DNA from: Lachnospiraceae bacterium A4
GTDB taxonomy: Bacteria > Bacillota > Clostridia > Lachnospirales > Lachnospiraceae
Reading direction: 5' to 3'
DNA: 64,000 nt
Assembly (NCBI GenBank): GCA_000403215.2
Contig: KE159538.1
Coordinates: forward strand, 373,398 to 437,397
Shown here: positions 28,062 to 37,805 of the stretch, one piece after another
Position numbering within the stretch: the stretch's first letter is position 1
How the letters are laid out: each line of letters starts with the position of its first letter
Translations under genes and position numbers: made by a program
Notes under the pieces: generated by a model
Told to the model about the DNA's origin: nothing
The model's input: the letters and a program-made list of their open reading frames with translations, nothing else
Databases searched by the model: none

Positions 28062-29708
28062 CTATTGAAAACTGTTTATGATTTCACTCAGCCCTATTAC
28101 ATGTTTATATCCGAATGTTTTTATCTCATTAATTATCTGAATTTCTGAAGAAATCACTGTAACTACAATTGTTTCTACATCCAATTTTTCTTTGTCCAGT
28201 TCCGAAAATTCAAAAATTTTATCAATCCCATTTGGACTTTTATCAATCAAATATCGAACCTGTACACTACTGCCTTCAAGTTCGTCATACAATCGGCATC
28301 CTAACACGCCCATTCCATAAATAGCTATGTTTTGTATATTGTTCAGGTAAAAATATTCACAGAGAGACTGTCCCATCTGTCTGATTTCCAACCATTTTGA
28401 TACAAGGGGAAGCATCAATGCCGATTTTATATAAGGAACATCTATGATGTCCATATTCTCATATACCATGTCCTTTATGGAATAATAACCTTTTTTTAAA
28501 TCATCTAAAAACTTATCATCTTGCTGTACTTCAAATGCTAATATCACTTCATCATAAATTTTCAGTAATTTCCCACAGTATTCTTTTGAATCAAATTCAG
28601 ACTCCGCATATTTTTGAGCTTCCAGCAATAAAATATTTTTCTTTCTAACACTATAGTCCATTGCCCTTACCATAGCATCCGCAAGTGCTCTATTATTTCC
28701 TAATTCATACAAGAAACCTCTTTCCTCATCTTCGCCAATAATTTCCGTTGTTGCACCGCTTCTGGCTCCTATAACAATATTCCCCGCCAGCATTGCCTCG
28801 ATTGTTACTCTGCCAAGTGCTTCATCTTGTGAACTTGTTATTGCATATGACGCTCTACTTCGCAACTGTGACAAATTTTCATGAAATGGTAAAACAATGA
28901 TGTTTTTTTTCAGTTTTTTTTCTTTAATATATTTTTTCAATGCCCACACATAGTTGTATGCTCCATTCCCTACTATGACCACATTGATATCATCATGTCC
29001 TTCTTTCATTAGCAATTCAACTGCCTGCACCACATCCCACTGACCCTTTTCAGGAGTAATCATTGCTACTACAATAAAAGAATTATCAAACTTATTTTTT
29101 GTTGTTAAATCTCTTTTAAATCGTTCAACTTCCAAACCATCGTACAATTGGACAGTTTCTAATCCATATTTATTTAAATATGATTCTTTTACATAATTAG
29201 ATATAGCAATCAATCTGTCCGCTCTCTTATAAAGACTGACTTTAAGTTCCTCATTTATAAACTCACAATTTAAGTGTTTTTCTATCAATTCCCTAATATG
29301 CCATACATAAGGAATTCGAACCATTAAAGCAGCTATAGCTGCAAAATAACTTGTACTTGAATTTATATGTATTAAATCTATGTTTTCTTTTTTGATTATT
29401 GGAATAAGCTGCATTGCTGCTTCATAACTCTGCTTAAAATCCAGAATCTTTTTATTTTTATCTGTACTTCCTATTTTCGCATAATCGTTGGAAAAATGTA
29501 TTTTATAGTATATAACAGATAATTCATTAAACCTCTTATCCACTTCATTACTTGCGTAATCAGGCATTATAACAACTGGATTTATATATGTTTTTATTTC
29601 CGCTAAAATATCGAGCAGTGACATAGCCGCCCCACCTACACCGCTGTCGTTGAAAATATATATGATATTTTTCTTTTTTGCATTTTCACTCATTCTATTC
29701 CAATACAT
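28062..29708 (-). CDS. GT4 glycosyltransferase with C-terminal Rossmann-like module
   Basis: 548 residues; ATG at 29708 with AGGGAGAG upstream. Residues 12-400 are a GT-B fold: YIFNDSGVGGAAMSLLDIL is the acceptor-side loop, DLIHINSSTSYFAAIAALM follows, VVAMITPEKGQWDVVQAVEL marks the C-terminal half, and SSQDEALGRVTIEAMLAGNIVIGARSG carries the E-x7-E motif. Residues 455-545 are the module (NIAIYGMGVLGCRLYDEL, YLIDKSPNGIDK, ETIVVTVISSE). A 460-base non-coding stretch with a possible promoter precedes it, so it may open a transcription unit inside the array. Confidence 0.8.
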   Translation of the reverse strand: MYWNRMSENAKKKNIIYIFNDSGVGGAAMSLLDILAEIKTYINPVVIMPDYASNEVDKRFNELSVIYYKIHFSNDYAKIGSTDKNKKILDFKQSYEAAMQLIPIIKKENIDLIHINSSTSYFAAIAALMVRIPYVWHIRELIEKHLNCEFINEELKVSLYKRADRLIAISNYVKESYLNKYGLETVQLYDGLEVERFKRDLTTKNKFDNSFIVVAMITPEKGQWDVVQAVELLMKEGHDDINVVIVGNGAYNYVWALKKYIKEKKLKKNIIVLPFHENLSQLRSRASYAITSSQDEALGRVTIEAMLAGNIVIGARSGATTEIIGEDEERGFLYELGNNRALADAMVRAMDYSVRKKNILLLEAQKYAESEFDSKEYCGKLLKIYDEVILAFEVQQDDKFLDDLKKGYYSIKDMVYENMDIIDVPYIKSALMLPLVSKWLEIRQMGQSLCEYFYLNNIQNIAIYGMGVLGCRLYDELEGSSVQVRYLIDKSPNGIDKIFEFSELDKEKLDVETIVVTVISSEIQIINEIKTFGYKHVIGLSEIINSFQ

Positions 29709-30168
29709 AATATCTCTCCCTACCTCAGAATTTGGAATTTATCAATCAATTATATCAACTCTGTGATTTCCGCAAGCTGCTGACGCGACGTTTTTACCTC
29801 TTTAATAAACCACAGTCCATACCGTGTTGCCTTACTTTATCTATCCAATCCAGCACCACACTATTCCGAACCCAAAAAAACAAAGACCAAGCATTGATTA
29901 TGCATTTGTATCTTTCCTCTTTCTCATAGAATTTCAGCAATATCAGAAAATTTCCTGTTCTGCTCCATACCTATCAGGTATACTAAAAAATCTGATACAA
30001 ATATGACAATTTCATACTTTACATCAGATTTCCTTACTCAATATGTCTGTGGTTCTTTAAGTCTAAAATTATTGTTATATTCTTCAACGTCCTTACAAAA
30101 GTAAAAGATTGAATATGTGTTGTTGTTATTCTATCAAATGTTAAATATAAAATTATCAAAGTGCAGTT
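29709..30168. other. Non-coding interval inside the glycan array
   Basis: About 460 bases without a supported gene. It is very AT-rich. Read towards the downstream gene at 29708 it has TTGCGG and TATAAT separated by 15 bases, a weak promoter candidate, about 55 bases before the ATG. A GC-richer block around 29770-29880 looks like degenerate coding sequence (many stops in all frames), but I cannot name it. No terminator hairpin with a T-run was seen. Confidence 0.4.
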
Positions 30169-31269
30169 TTAATTCAAATCTAATTCAAAACATCTTTCAA
30201 TCTCCTCTATACTTACAAATTTAAATTTACGGCTTGTCATATCTATTAACTGCGCTCTAATTTCCGCTCCCTTTCCCTTGACCGCAATCAATATATATGC
30301 CCCCACATCAAACAATTTATCAGGAGGAATCACTTTTATGCCATAAATTTCAGTGTTCCATTTTAATGCGTTATTATCGGTAAAATATAAAATATCCGCT
30401 TTGCTGCCTATCAGATTTTCATAGCATTTTTCTCCCCATACACCTGTGCCGAAAATAATAAGCTTATCAATAGCTGTCTTAAAATGCTTACACAATAATT
30501 CATAAAGAAATCCCTTATTTTTAGAAAGTGCTTCCCCAAAGCATGCCCAACTGTACGTTTCCTTTATTTTGGGTATCATTTTGTCCTCGTATGGGCACTT
30601 GCTGACGTATGACATGGAAATCTTATAGTTTTCTTCACTCCCAGTTTTTCTGCCAACAGTACTAAGCCCTCCCATGCGAAAATAGGCAATCACTTCATCA
30701 ATATATTCAAATCTAACATTTTCTGAATAAAACCTCAGCAGTAAATCATAATCAGAAGCGACTAAATAGTTAATGTCAAATACACCAAATTGCTCATATG
30801 TGCTTTTTTTAACAAAAACAGATGGATGGCGAAATGGTGCAGCATACCAGAGCGTTTGAAGTACCCCCGCTTTATTTTTTTTTTCCGTACCGTCTTCCGC
30901 CACAACAATCGTATTTCCATAGACCACTTCCGCATCTTTTTTTGAAAAAAGCCCTACTATATTCTTAACGGCATTTATATCGTACCAATCATCACTATTT
31001 ATAATTCCAATAATTTCTCCTGTTGCTTTTCCTATACCCTTATTCATGGCATAATAAAGCCCTTCATCCTTTTCGCTGACATAATATGCAATTTTATCTA
31101 CATACTTTTCAACAATCTGCTGCGTACCATCGGTTGATGCTCCATCAATTATTATATATTCAATATTTTTATACGTCTGTCCAAGTACGCTTTTTATTGT
31201 CTGCTCTATCGTACCAGCGCCATTATATACAACTGTAATAATGCTCACTTTGCAACTTAAACTGCACAT
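30169..31269 (-). CDS. GT2 glycosyltransferase with C-terminal Rossmann-like module
   Basis: A start at 31269 (GGGAG seven bases upstream) avoids overlap with the upstream gene and gives 366 residues. Residues 5-210 are a GT2 domain: VSIITVVYNGAGTIEQTIKS, IDGASTDGTQQIVEKY, GEIIGIINSDDWYDINAV with the SDD metal motif, and SDYDLLLRF further on, the pattern of the WcaA/PGL family. Residues 272-360 are the module (KLIIFGTGVWGEKCYENL, YFTDNNALKWNTEIYGIKVI). It lies 32 bases after a methyltransferase gene in the same orientation. Confidence 0.85.
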   Translation of the reverse strand: MCSLSCKVSIITVVYNGAGTIEQTIKSVLGQTYKNIEYIIIDGASTDGTQQIVEKYVDKIAYYVSEKDEGLYYAMNKGIGKATGEIIGIINSDDWYDINAVKNIVGLFSKKDAEVVYGNTIVVAEDGTEKKNKAGVLQTLWYAAPFRHPSVFVKKSTYEQFGVFDINYLVASDYDLLLRFYSENVRFEYIDEVIAYFRMGGLSTVGRKTGSEENYKISMSYVSKCPYEDKMIPKIKETYSWACFGEALSKNKGFLYELLCKHFKTAIDKLIIFGTGVWGEKCYENLIGSKADILYFTDNNALKWNTEIYGIKVIPPDKLFDVGAYILIAVKGKGAEIRAQLIDMTSRKFKFVSIEEIERCFELDLN

Positions 31270-31301
31270 TTTTCTGCTCCCGTCAAAAAACTTTTTATCA
31301 A

Positions 31302-32429
31302 TTATCCTATATTCTTTTTTAGCCACAAGCTTCCGACACCACAACCATCCAACTTTTTATTCACCTTCACATGCTGCTTTTGCAACATATCTCCAAACAA
31401 CTGTACGGAATAATCCTTGTTGTTCATCAGAAACGCTCTCAACAAGTATAATTCATTGTATGCATTCCCATTGTAAACCCAATCTCTGGGGTATATAAAA
31501 GGGAAAAACATATCGTGGAAATGAATATATACTCCATTATTCAGACGAGGCAATATTTCAAATAGTATGTAATTTACATCTGATCCTATTTTTGAAACAT
31601 GTGAAGAATCAATAAACAAAATATCATTTTCTTTTAATAGATCAAAAAAATCTACAGTTATCTCCTGAATATCTTTTTCCAAAATTTTAAGATTATCTGT
31701 GGTTTTTAATAATGACTTTAGCCTGTCTGCACGTGGATCAACGGAAATTATATTTATCTCATTATTAAAGTAACTTTCATTTGTATCCAACATAACAGCG
31801 GTAGAATAGCCAGAACCTATTTCAATAATATTTTTAGGTTTTACTATCTGCATCATGTAACAAAGTGCATCTCCACTACCCTTTTCAAACCAGCCATTAC
31901 CATAGTTATATCTATACCCCTTCCCCGTTTCCCAACGTGGTAAATTTAACTCCTCCATTTTTTCTATTAGTGCAAGTTGTCCTGATACATTTAAATCAAT
32001 ATCCAACACCGCCTTATTTTGATCAAATAATCCGTCCTTCTCCCACTTATACATTTCCGAAATATCAGGATACGGAGATTCATAATAGTTAAATGGTCTT
32101 ACCTCTTTATAATATGGCACCTCCTGAATCGCTGGTATACAATATTTCGGATGAGGTATAAATTTTGACCAACAAAATACATTTTTGAAACCATACTCCT
32201 TTAACTGATCTTCTATGTCTTGATAATTTAAAGGTGATATGATAACAAGCTCATTCAATGCCCCCTCCCGAATAGCTTCCTCTATATCTAATACATTTTT
32301 TCCTTCTACTGTTGTTTTTTGAACATTATTATCAATAAACGACACTACATGTGCAATACTCAGATTGTCTATCAGCTTCAATAATGCTATACCTCGTTTG
32401 CCTGCCCCAAAAATATAAACCTTGTTCAT
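31302..32429 (-). CDS. SAM methyltransferase with N-terminal Rossmann-like module
   Basis: 375 residues; ATG at 32429 with GGGGGAAG and AAGG upstream. Residues 1-100 are the module in its clearest form (KVYIFGAGKRGIALLKLI, FIDNNVQKTTVEGKNVLDIE). Residues 180-345 are a class I methyltransferase of the Methyltransf_24 type: NIIEIGSGYSTAVMLD (SAM loop), INIISVDPRADRLKSLL, DILFIDSSHVSKIGSDVNY and GVYIHFHDMFFPF. Members with this D-S-S-H pattern are found in surface-glycan clusters. The substrate is unknown. Confidence 0.8.
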   Translation of the reverse strand: MNKVYIFGAGKRGIALLKLIDNLSIAHVVSFIDNNVQKTTVEGKNVLDIEEAIREGALNELVIISPLNYQDIEDQLKEYGFKNVFCWSKFIPHPKYCIPAIQEVPYYKEVRPFNYYESPYPDISEMYKWEKDGLFDQNKAVLDIDLNVSGQLALIEKMEELNLPRWETGKGYRYNYGNGWFEKGSGDALCYMMQIVKPKNIIEIGSGYSTAVMLDTNESYFNNEINIISVDPRADRLKSLLKTTDNLKILEKDIQEITVDFFDLLKENDILFIDSSHVSKIGSDVNYILFEILPRLNNGVYIHFHDMFFPFIYPRDWVYNGNAYNELYLLRAFLMNNKDYSVQLFGDMLQKQHVKVNKKLDGCGVGSLWLKKNIG

Positions 32430-32444
32430 CCTTAAATCTTCCCC

Positions 32445-33632
32445 CTAATACGCTTTCTCTTCCTGTTCCGCTACCGGTATTGGATATTTCACCATATCCG
32501 CCCCATAACAATAGTTGCACATATCAAGATACCCTTTCTCAGAATATCCCAGCGTAAACTCCAGCAATTCTTTCTTGCCTTTATCTCCCGGCAAAGCATC
32601 TAAATCCAGATAGTCGTTTTCTCCAACATGAAATCCCATATTCTCCGCTACACTTCTTGCCATAACACAGAAATAAAATCTATTTTCCCGTACCTCCCTG
32701 CAAGGAGTTTTACAAGAATCAAATACTCTGATCAATTCTTCTTCCGATGCGTTACGATCCACATGGTCAAAACCATAATCCATCCATTCGTGTTCTTCTT
32801 TGTCAAGGTTATATGAAATTCCATAATTTTTTAATACATCTGTTAGTTTTTTATACATATTCGCTAATCCTGGAATCGTTTTGCTATAATTTGAGATGTG
32901 GAACATCACTTCATTATCCCTGCACGCCTTAAGCATTTTCTCATCTGGCACTATTGTTCCATTAGTTGTAATTGAATAAATGCCTATCTGCTTCCTATAT
33001 CTGCTCCCTATATACTCGACTACATTCGATAAGTGCCGATATAATATGGGTTCTCCTCCAATCAGTACAAATTCCTGAACAAAATCAACTTTACTAAAAA
33101 AGGAATCCACACTCTTTTTAACCTGCTCCAATGTCAAATCCTTCGTCGTGCTATTATCTACCGCAAAACATCCATGCGCACATTTTTTACACCTTAATGT
33201 GCAACGCTCTGTCAGAGATATCTGTGCAAGATTTATGAATGATTTATCAAACAAGTAAACAGACAAAACAGGAAATATTGTATTATAAAATTCTGTATAC
33301 AAAAAAAAGTCTTTTCCCTTAGATAAATGAACATCTTCCAACTGCCGCAGTATCTCTGGAATAATCTTCTCACCTACTGCAACCACAATAATACCATTTG
33401 GTTTTTTTAAATATTCTTCAAGCGAATATACTTTATATCCCTTAAACTGTCCTTGTTTATGTATATCGTTGTCTATAAATCCCTCAAAAATTCCATATGC
33501 ACATAATACTGCTCTAAGCGAAATACCTATTTTCCCTGCGCCAAACAAATATACATATTTGTATTTATCTGCTTTTTGCAACAGTTTATCTGCCACTAAA
33601 TCTAATTCATGTGACTTATTTTCCCACTTCAT
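32445..33632 (-). CDS. Radical SAM enzyme with N-terminal Rossmann-like module
   Basis: The start at 33632 is fixed by AAGGAG six bases upstream; 395 residues. Residues 28-125 are the module (YVYLFGAGKIGISLRAVL, GFIDNDIHKQGQFKGYKV). Residues 140-330 are a radical SAM domain with SLTERCTLRCKKCAHGC (the C-x3-C-x2-C iron-sulfur motif), FVLIGGEPILYRHL (GGE motif for SAM) and ITTNGTIVPDEKML. Later cysteines (SCKTPCREV, MCNYCYG) may bind an auxiliary cluster. It is a clear relative of the gene at 41639-42781. Radical SAM proteins of this kind may epimerise or dehydrate sugars, or modify peptides; the reaction cannot be told. Confidence 0.8.
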   Translation of the reverse strand: MKWENKSHELDLVADKLLQKADKYKYVYLFGAGKIGISLRAVLCAYGIFEGFIDNDIHKQGQFKGYKVYSLEEYLKKPNGIIVVAVGEKIIPEILRQLEDVHLSKGKDFFLYTEFYNTIFPVLSVYLFDKSFINLAQISLTERCTLRCKKCAHGCFAVDNSTTKDLTLEQVKKSVDSFFSKVDFVQEFVLIGGEPILYRHLSNVVEYIGSRYRKQIGIYSITTNGTIVPDEKMLKACRDNEVMFHISNYSKTIPGLANMYKKLTDVLKNYGISYNLDKEEHEWMDYGFDHVDRNASEEELIRVFDSCKTPCREVRENRFYFCVMARSVAENMGFHVGENDYLDLDALPGDKGKKELLEFTLGYSEKGYLDMCNYCYGADMVKYPIPVAEQEEKAY

Positions 33633-33689
33633 CACATTCTCCTTAATAATTGTATCCTGATATTTTATATACTCCCTAAATAAATTTTT

Positions 33690-34988
33690 CTAAAATATTG
33701 TAATATACTTATCACTCATCACATCAGCACCAAAAAGTTTTGATTCATCAAACGACACTTTTTCAATATTTTTAAATTCACATTCTAATGCCATTTTCTC
33801 CATAGCTTTCATGTCATTTTGATTAGCAATTATCATAAGCGCATCATCCTTATAATTCGTATACTCAAATATACAATTAACTTTTTTGCCACAGGCAGTA
33901 TATTCAACATTTTTTGCAGAAACTACAAACTCAATCCGCCCAGTGTATCCTCTTTTAATAATATAATCATATATAAAACGCCCCACACACCCGGCACCAT
34001 AAATTAAAACTAACTTAAACAAATTAATTTTGTCCATTAACATTTTTTCTTTTTTTAAACTTTCACTAACTAATTGGTTAATCTGATTATCTGCTAATAT
34101 CGGAGGCTTTTTAATATGTCTGGTATCATTGGCTAATAATTGCTCATCTACCTCTGACAATATATTTTCATAAAGCAATCTAACATAATTATTCTTACGA
34201 TAAATCTGCTTATAAACATATGGCAAATATTCCATTAATTTTATTACCATATCCGTATGAAGTATTTCAAATCCATTTTCCTTTGAAGTATTTAAAATGT
34301 ATCCTATTCCCTCCAATATTCCTATAATTACATTATTATCATCATATCTAATTATCTTATCCGTATTTCTTATGATATACACCACGTCACTAATTGCATA
34401 AAAAACTTTCGCTTTTATCATGCATTTTACTAAAAAGGGAGGATCTTCATACTGTCTATACGTTGGAAATGTAATTCCATTATCTTTTATAAACTGTACC
34501 TCATAAATGTACCTAGTGAAACCATATGAACACTGATAATTTTTATAATATACCTCCGTATTTTCCTCAAATCGAAATTTTGCATTCTCCTTATCAAATT
34601 GACTTTTCCCCTCACTAAGAAAAAGCGCACCACCACCACATACTTTTACTTTATTTTCTATAGCAAATTTATATAATTTCCCCACTACCTTGCTATCAGG
34701 ATAGTAGTCATCTGAATCCATAAATGCAACATATCTTCCTCTTGCGTGCTGCAATCCCAAATTTCTTGCCGCACCAGCACCCCGATTGCTTTGTTCTAAT
34801 ATAATTATATTTTTATACTTCAGGGCATACTGATTTAATATTTTTACTGTGTTATCAGTTGAACCATCATTTATGCAAATTATTTCTTTTGATTCCAACG
34901 TCTGATGAATACAAGACTCCAAACACTCCTTTAAATGTCGTTCTGCATTATATATTGGAACGATTATACTAACTGCAATCTCACACAT
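33690..34988 (-). CDS. GT2 glycosyltransferase with C-terminal Rossmann-like module
   Basis: A start at 34988 with GGAGGG four bases upstream gives 432 residues. Residues 5-215 are a GT2 domain (VSIIVPIYNAERHLKECLES, INDGSTDNTVKILNQYA, RYVAFMDSDDYYPDSKVVGK with DSDD as metal site). Residues 326-420 are a diverged module (LVLIYGAGCVGRFIYDYI, with VVSAKNVEYTACGKKVNCI in place of DNN). The final 20 residues extend past the module. Codon use is extremely AT-rich, as in its neighbours between 26 and 44 kb. Confidence 0.85.
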   Translation of the reverse strand: MCEIAVSIIVPIYNAERHLKECLESCIHQTLESKEIICINDGSTDNTVKILNQYALKYKNIIILEQSNRGAGAARNLGLQHARGRYVAFMDSDDYYPDSKVVGKLYKFAIENKVKVCGGGALFLSEGKSQFDKENAKFRFEENTEVYYKNYQCSYGFTRYIYEVQFIKDNGITFPTYRQYEDPPFLVKCMIKAKVFYAISDVVYIIRNTDKIIRYDDNNVIIGILEGIGYILNTSKENGFEILHTDMVIKLMEYLPYVYKQIYRKNNYVRLLYENILSEVDEQLLANDTRHIKKPPILADNQINQLVSESLKKEKMLMDKINLFKLVLIYGAGCVGRFIYDYIIKRGYTGRIEFVVSAKNVEYTACGKKVNCIFEYTNYKDDALMIIANQNDMKAMEKMALECEFKNIEKVSFDESKLFGADVMSDKYITIF

Positions 34989-35083
34989 ATACCCTCCAAT
35001 AGTATTTGGCTTTTTATACACTTATAAGCAAATTCCCAATTATCTATTAAAGCCTACCTTTATCCTATAAAACTGTTATTTAC

Positions 35084-36229
35084 TTACAAATTACCATCAA
35101 GAATTTTATCAATAATATCCCTTACTGCACCTTGTCCACCATTACAATCTGATATATAATCAGCATATTTTTTTACTTCCTTATGAGCATCTCTCACACA
35201 ACACCCATATCCAACAAATTTGATTGCTTCCAAATCATTAATATCATCACCCACATAAACAACGTTCTCTGGCATAATATGATATTTATCACAAAGATAC
35301 CTTATTACTGATACCTTATCATTCACATCCTGAAATACTTCATCTATATCCAGTTTTTCAGCTCTCATTTGATTTAATCTGCGCTTTTCCGCTGTAATTA
35401 TACCTGTAATAATACCTTGCTTCTTTAACAATCGAAACCCCATGCCATCCCTTGTACTAAACTTTTTCATTTCATCACCATTTTCAGAATAATACATTCC
35501 TCCGTCTGTCAGACATCCATCACAATCCGTCAAAAACATTTTAATCTTTACATTATTTTTTTCATTCTTATGTCTTAATTGCTGCTCAATAATGATCCAA
35601 TCATTCTCTTCATCAACTTCAAAATAAGTTGACTCATCCATTTCACAAGCTTTTATGTTTCCTGATATACGATTCCTACTATCTATTAATGCCTTTTTGC
35701 TTGTAATATAAAAGGCTCCATTTTCAACTAAATATCCCTTAAATTCCTGCCTTCTTGGTCTATTAAATATGTTATAATTTATTGATGCCGCATAACCTTC
35801 CTCATTAGTTTCCCAAATAAATCTTTTCTGCCTTACTACTGATACGACACTATCGGTTTTATCTTTATGAAAAAGTTTAAATCCATTCTCAATATCACTA
35901 CTTTTAAGTAATGGAGATGTTGCCTGCACCAATACAATATTATCAAATTCATATTTCCGTGCAAACTCCATCATTACAGACTCTGACGATGCAGTATCTG
36001 TAGCAGTATCTTTACCCCTGTCAATTACCCGAACTTTATTCAGCTTGAATCCATTAATCGTTTTTCTTATAATCTCACTATCTGTTGCAATATAAACTAT
36101 ATCTATATCTTTACAATCATTAGCAGCTTTTGCTGTCCAATATACAAGTGGCTTTCCTGCTATTTCCTTTATATTTTTCAGCGGAATAGATTTACTCCCT
36201 CCCCGAACGGGTATTAATGCTACATTCAT
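35084..36229 (-). CDS. neuA: Acylneuraminate cytidylyltransferase fused to KdsC-like HAD phosphatase
   Basis: 381 residues. Residues 1-215 are a CMP-nonulosonate synthetase: ALIPVRGGSKSIPLKNIKEI (nucleotide loop), IVYIATDSE, IVLVQATSPLL and YFEVDEENDW. Residues 225-381 are a HAD phosphatase of the KdsC/KDN-9-phosphatase group: IKMFLTDCDGCLTDGGMYYS with the D-x-D nucleophile, GIITAEKRR, and VVYVGDDINDLEAIKFVGYG. The same two-domain order is known in animal CMAS proteins and some bacteria. The phosphatase would dephosphorylate a 9-phosphate made by NeuB-type synthase, and the first domain would load the sugar onto CMP. It follows neuB with a 6-base gap. Which nonulosonate is made (Neu5Ac, Kdn or another) is open. 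Confidence 0.85.
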   Translation of the reverse strand: MNVALIPVRGGSKSIPLKNIKEIAGKPLVYWTAKAANDCKDIDIVYIATDSEIIRKTINGFKLNKVRVIDRGKDTATDTASSESVMMEFARKYEFDNIVLVQATSPLLKSSDIENGFKLFHKDKTDSVVSVVRQKRFIWETNEEGYAASINYNIFNRPRRQEFKGYLVENGAFYITSKKALIDSRNRISGNIKACEMDESTYFEVDEENDWIIIEQQLRHKNEKNNVKIKMFLTDCDGCLTDGGMYYSENGDEMKKFSTRDGMGFRLLKKQGIITGIITAEKRRLNQMRAEKLDIDEVFQDVNDKVSVIRYLCDKYHIMPENVVYVGDDINDLEAIKFVGYGCCVRDAHKEVKKYADYISDCNGGQGAVRDIIDKILDGNL

Positions 36230-36235
36230 CCTCTC

Positions 36236-37108
36236 TTAATACTCCCTATATTTCAATTTTTCTCTCTGTATTTCTTCAATATCCAGAATTTCTTTTTTCT
36301 TATAATGCAATGCCGCAAATACTGCATCTAAATTTCTTTTTAATTTTCTAATTCCTTCTGGCTCCAAAGACGCCGCATGATCCGTCCCTTTCCATGTTCT
36401 GTTTAATGTATAATGTCTTTCTATAATAGAAGCTCCTAATGTATATGCTGATACATCAACTGCGATACCCAAATGATGTCCGGAAAATCCAATCTGTTTT
36501 ACAAGGTTTCCATAGGCATCCCTTAAACGCCTAATTTCCAGCAGGCACACATCCTCAAACGGAACTGGATAACCCGATGTACATACATAAATAATTAAGT
36601 CTTTACTTCGTCCTTTATCTTCAAACAGTCTTATTAATAGCTCCTCTTCCTTCCTTGTCGTCATGCCAAGTGAAATATGTATTTCACCATTGTAATTGTC
36701 ACATAACCATTCAATCATTTTAAAGTGATTATTACATGCTGACGGAATTTTTATGAACTGCGGCATCAGACTCACAATTTCCTTTGCAGATGTTAAATCC
36801 CATACCGAAGTACTATAGATAATACTCATCTGTTCACAAAATTCCTTTAATTCCTTATGCTGATCCACCGTAAATTCTAAAAACTCTCTATGCTCACCAT
36901 ATGTCTTACCATATGCATTAACAGGATTTGGATGCGGCGCATTATACTGTTTCTCTGTTAGCAGTTCATGATTACATCTCTTTTGAAACTTTACAGCATC
37001 TGCCTTGCAGTAAACAGATGCTGTTTTTATCATTTCTTTTGCAATGTCTATATCACCTTTATGATTACATCCTATTTCTGCAACTACTATTGGTTTTAAA
37101 TACTCCAT
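36236..37108 (-). CDS. neuB: N-acetylneuraminate synthase-family enzyme, without SAF domain
   Basis: 290 residues forming the NeuB TIM barrel: IVVAEIGCNHKGDIDIAKEM, ADAVKFQKRC, FIKIPSACNNHFKMIEWL, EIHISLGMTTRKEE, VCTSGYPVPFEDVCL, QIGFSGHHLGIAVDVSAYTL and IERHYTLNRTWKGTDHAASL. These contain the conserved Lys, Asn and metal-binding His residues. It condenses phosphoenolpyruvate with a hexosamine or hexose (phosphate) to a nine-carbon 2-keto-3-deoxy acid. Most bacterial NeuB proteins have 340-350 residues with a C-terminal antifreeze-like (SAF) domain; this one stops at KLKYREY and lacks it. It forms a tight pair with the NeuA fusion. No NeuC epimerase is present in the window, so the precursor comes from elsewhere or the product is not Neu5Ac. 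Confidence 0.85.
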   Translation of the reverse strand: MEYLKPIVVAEIGCNHKGDIDIAKEMIKTASVYCKADAVKFQKRCNHELLTEKQYNAPHPNPVNAYGKTYGEHREFLEFTVDQHKELKEFCEQMSIIYSTSVWDLTSAKEIVSLMPQFIKIPSACNNHFKMIEWLCDNYNGEIHISLGMTTRKEEELLIRLFEDKGRSKDLIIYVCTSGYPVPFEDVCLLEIRRLRDAYGNLVKQIGFSGHHLGIAVDVSAYTLGASIIERHYTLNRTWKGTDHAASLEPEGIRKLKRNLDAVFAALHYKKKEILDIEEIQREKLKYREY

Positions 37109-37117
37109 AAATTAACA

Positions 37118-37783
37118 CTATTCCTTTACAATATAAGACGGCTTTGAATGTGAAAATGGAAATTTTCTTATTGTATACTTTGTACCTGAAAAAAACTCAT
37201 CCACTGCCAATGTTTCTCCTTCAATCGTTCCATAATCGTCAAGTACAATGATACCCCCTTGAACCACCCTATCAAACAATCTTTCCAAACCTAATTTACT
37301 AGGCTCATAAATATCTGTGTCAATATGTAATAAACTGATTCTGGTATATGGATTCTCCATAAGATACTTATCAACCGTTTCGCAAATATTACCCTGAACC
37401 AGTTTAACATTATGTATATTTTTTATTTCTAAACTTTTATATATATCATCTATTGATATTAATTCTCCCATGTGCTGTTCATTCCACATGTTAACAAATT
37501 TTTTATCGCTATCAATTTTATCCGCTTGCGGAAACTTATCAAAAACATCAAATCCAATTATTTTCCTTGATCTTTCATTTTCCAATAACTCCCGAAAAGT
37601 AGCAAACTGAATAAGGCTCCCACCCTTAAATACTCCCAACTCCAAAACATCACCCGGTAATTGTACTATTTTTTTATATAATTCATAATGCGCCAGAATA
37701 TTTCCCATTCGATATGCCTCTGTTGTCAGATAAAATCCATTTTCATAATCAAAACATTTTTTTTCATCATACTTCCCAATCAT
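37118..37783 (-). CDS. TylF/macrocin-type O-methyltransferase
   Basis: 221 residues, ATG at 37783 with AGGGGAT upstream, ending 10 bases before neuB. It has the TylF/MycF family motifs: VLELGVFKGGSLIQFATF as SAM loop, KIIGFDVFDKFP, VKLVQGNICETV, ISLLHIDTDIYEPSKLGLERL and GGIIVLDDYGTIEGETLAVDEF with the metal-binding acidic residues. Family members methylate sugar hydroxyls on macrolides and surface glycans in a Mg-dependent way. It is one of the few decorating enzymes here without the Rossmann-like module. Placement suggests methylation of the nonulosonate or of the glycan that carries it. Confidence 0.85.
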   Translation of the reverse strand: MIGKYDEKKCFDYENGFYLTTEAYRMGNILAHYELYKKIVQLPGDVLELGVFKGGSLIQFATFRELLENERSRKIIGFDVFDKFPQADKIDSDKKFVNMWNEQHMGELISIDDIYKSLEIKNIHNVKLVQGNICETVDKYLMENPYTRISLLHIDTDIYEPSKLGLERLFDRVVQGGIIVLDDYGTIEGETLAVDEFFSGTKYTIRKFPFSHSKPSYIVKE

Positions 37784-37805
37784 GCTATCTATCCCCTATT
37801 CAAAT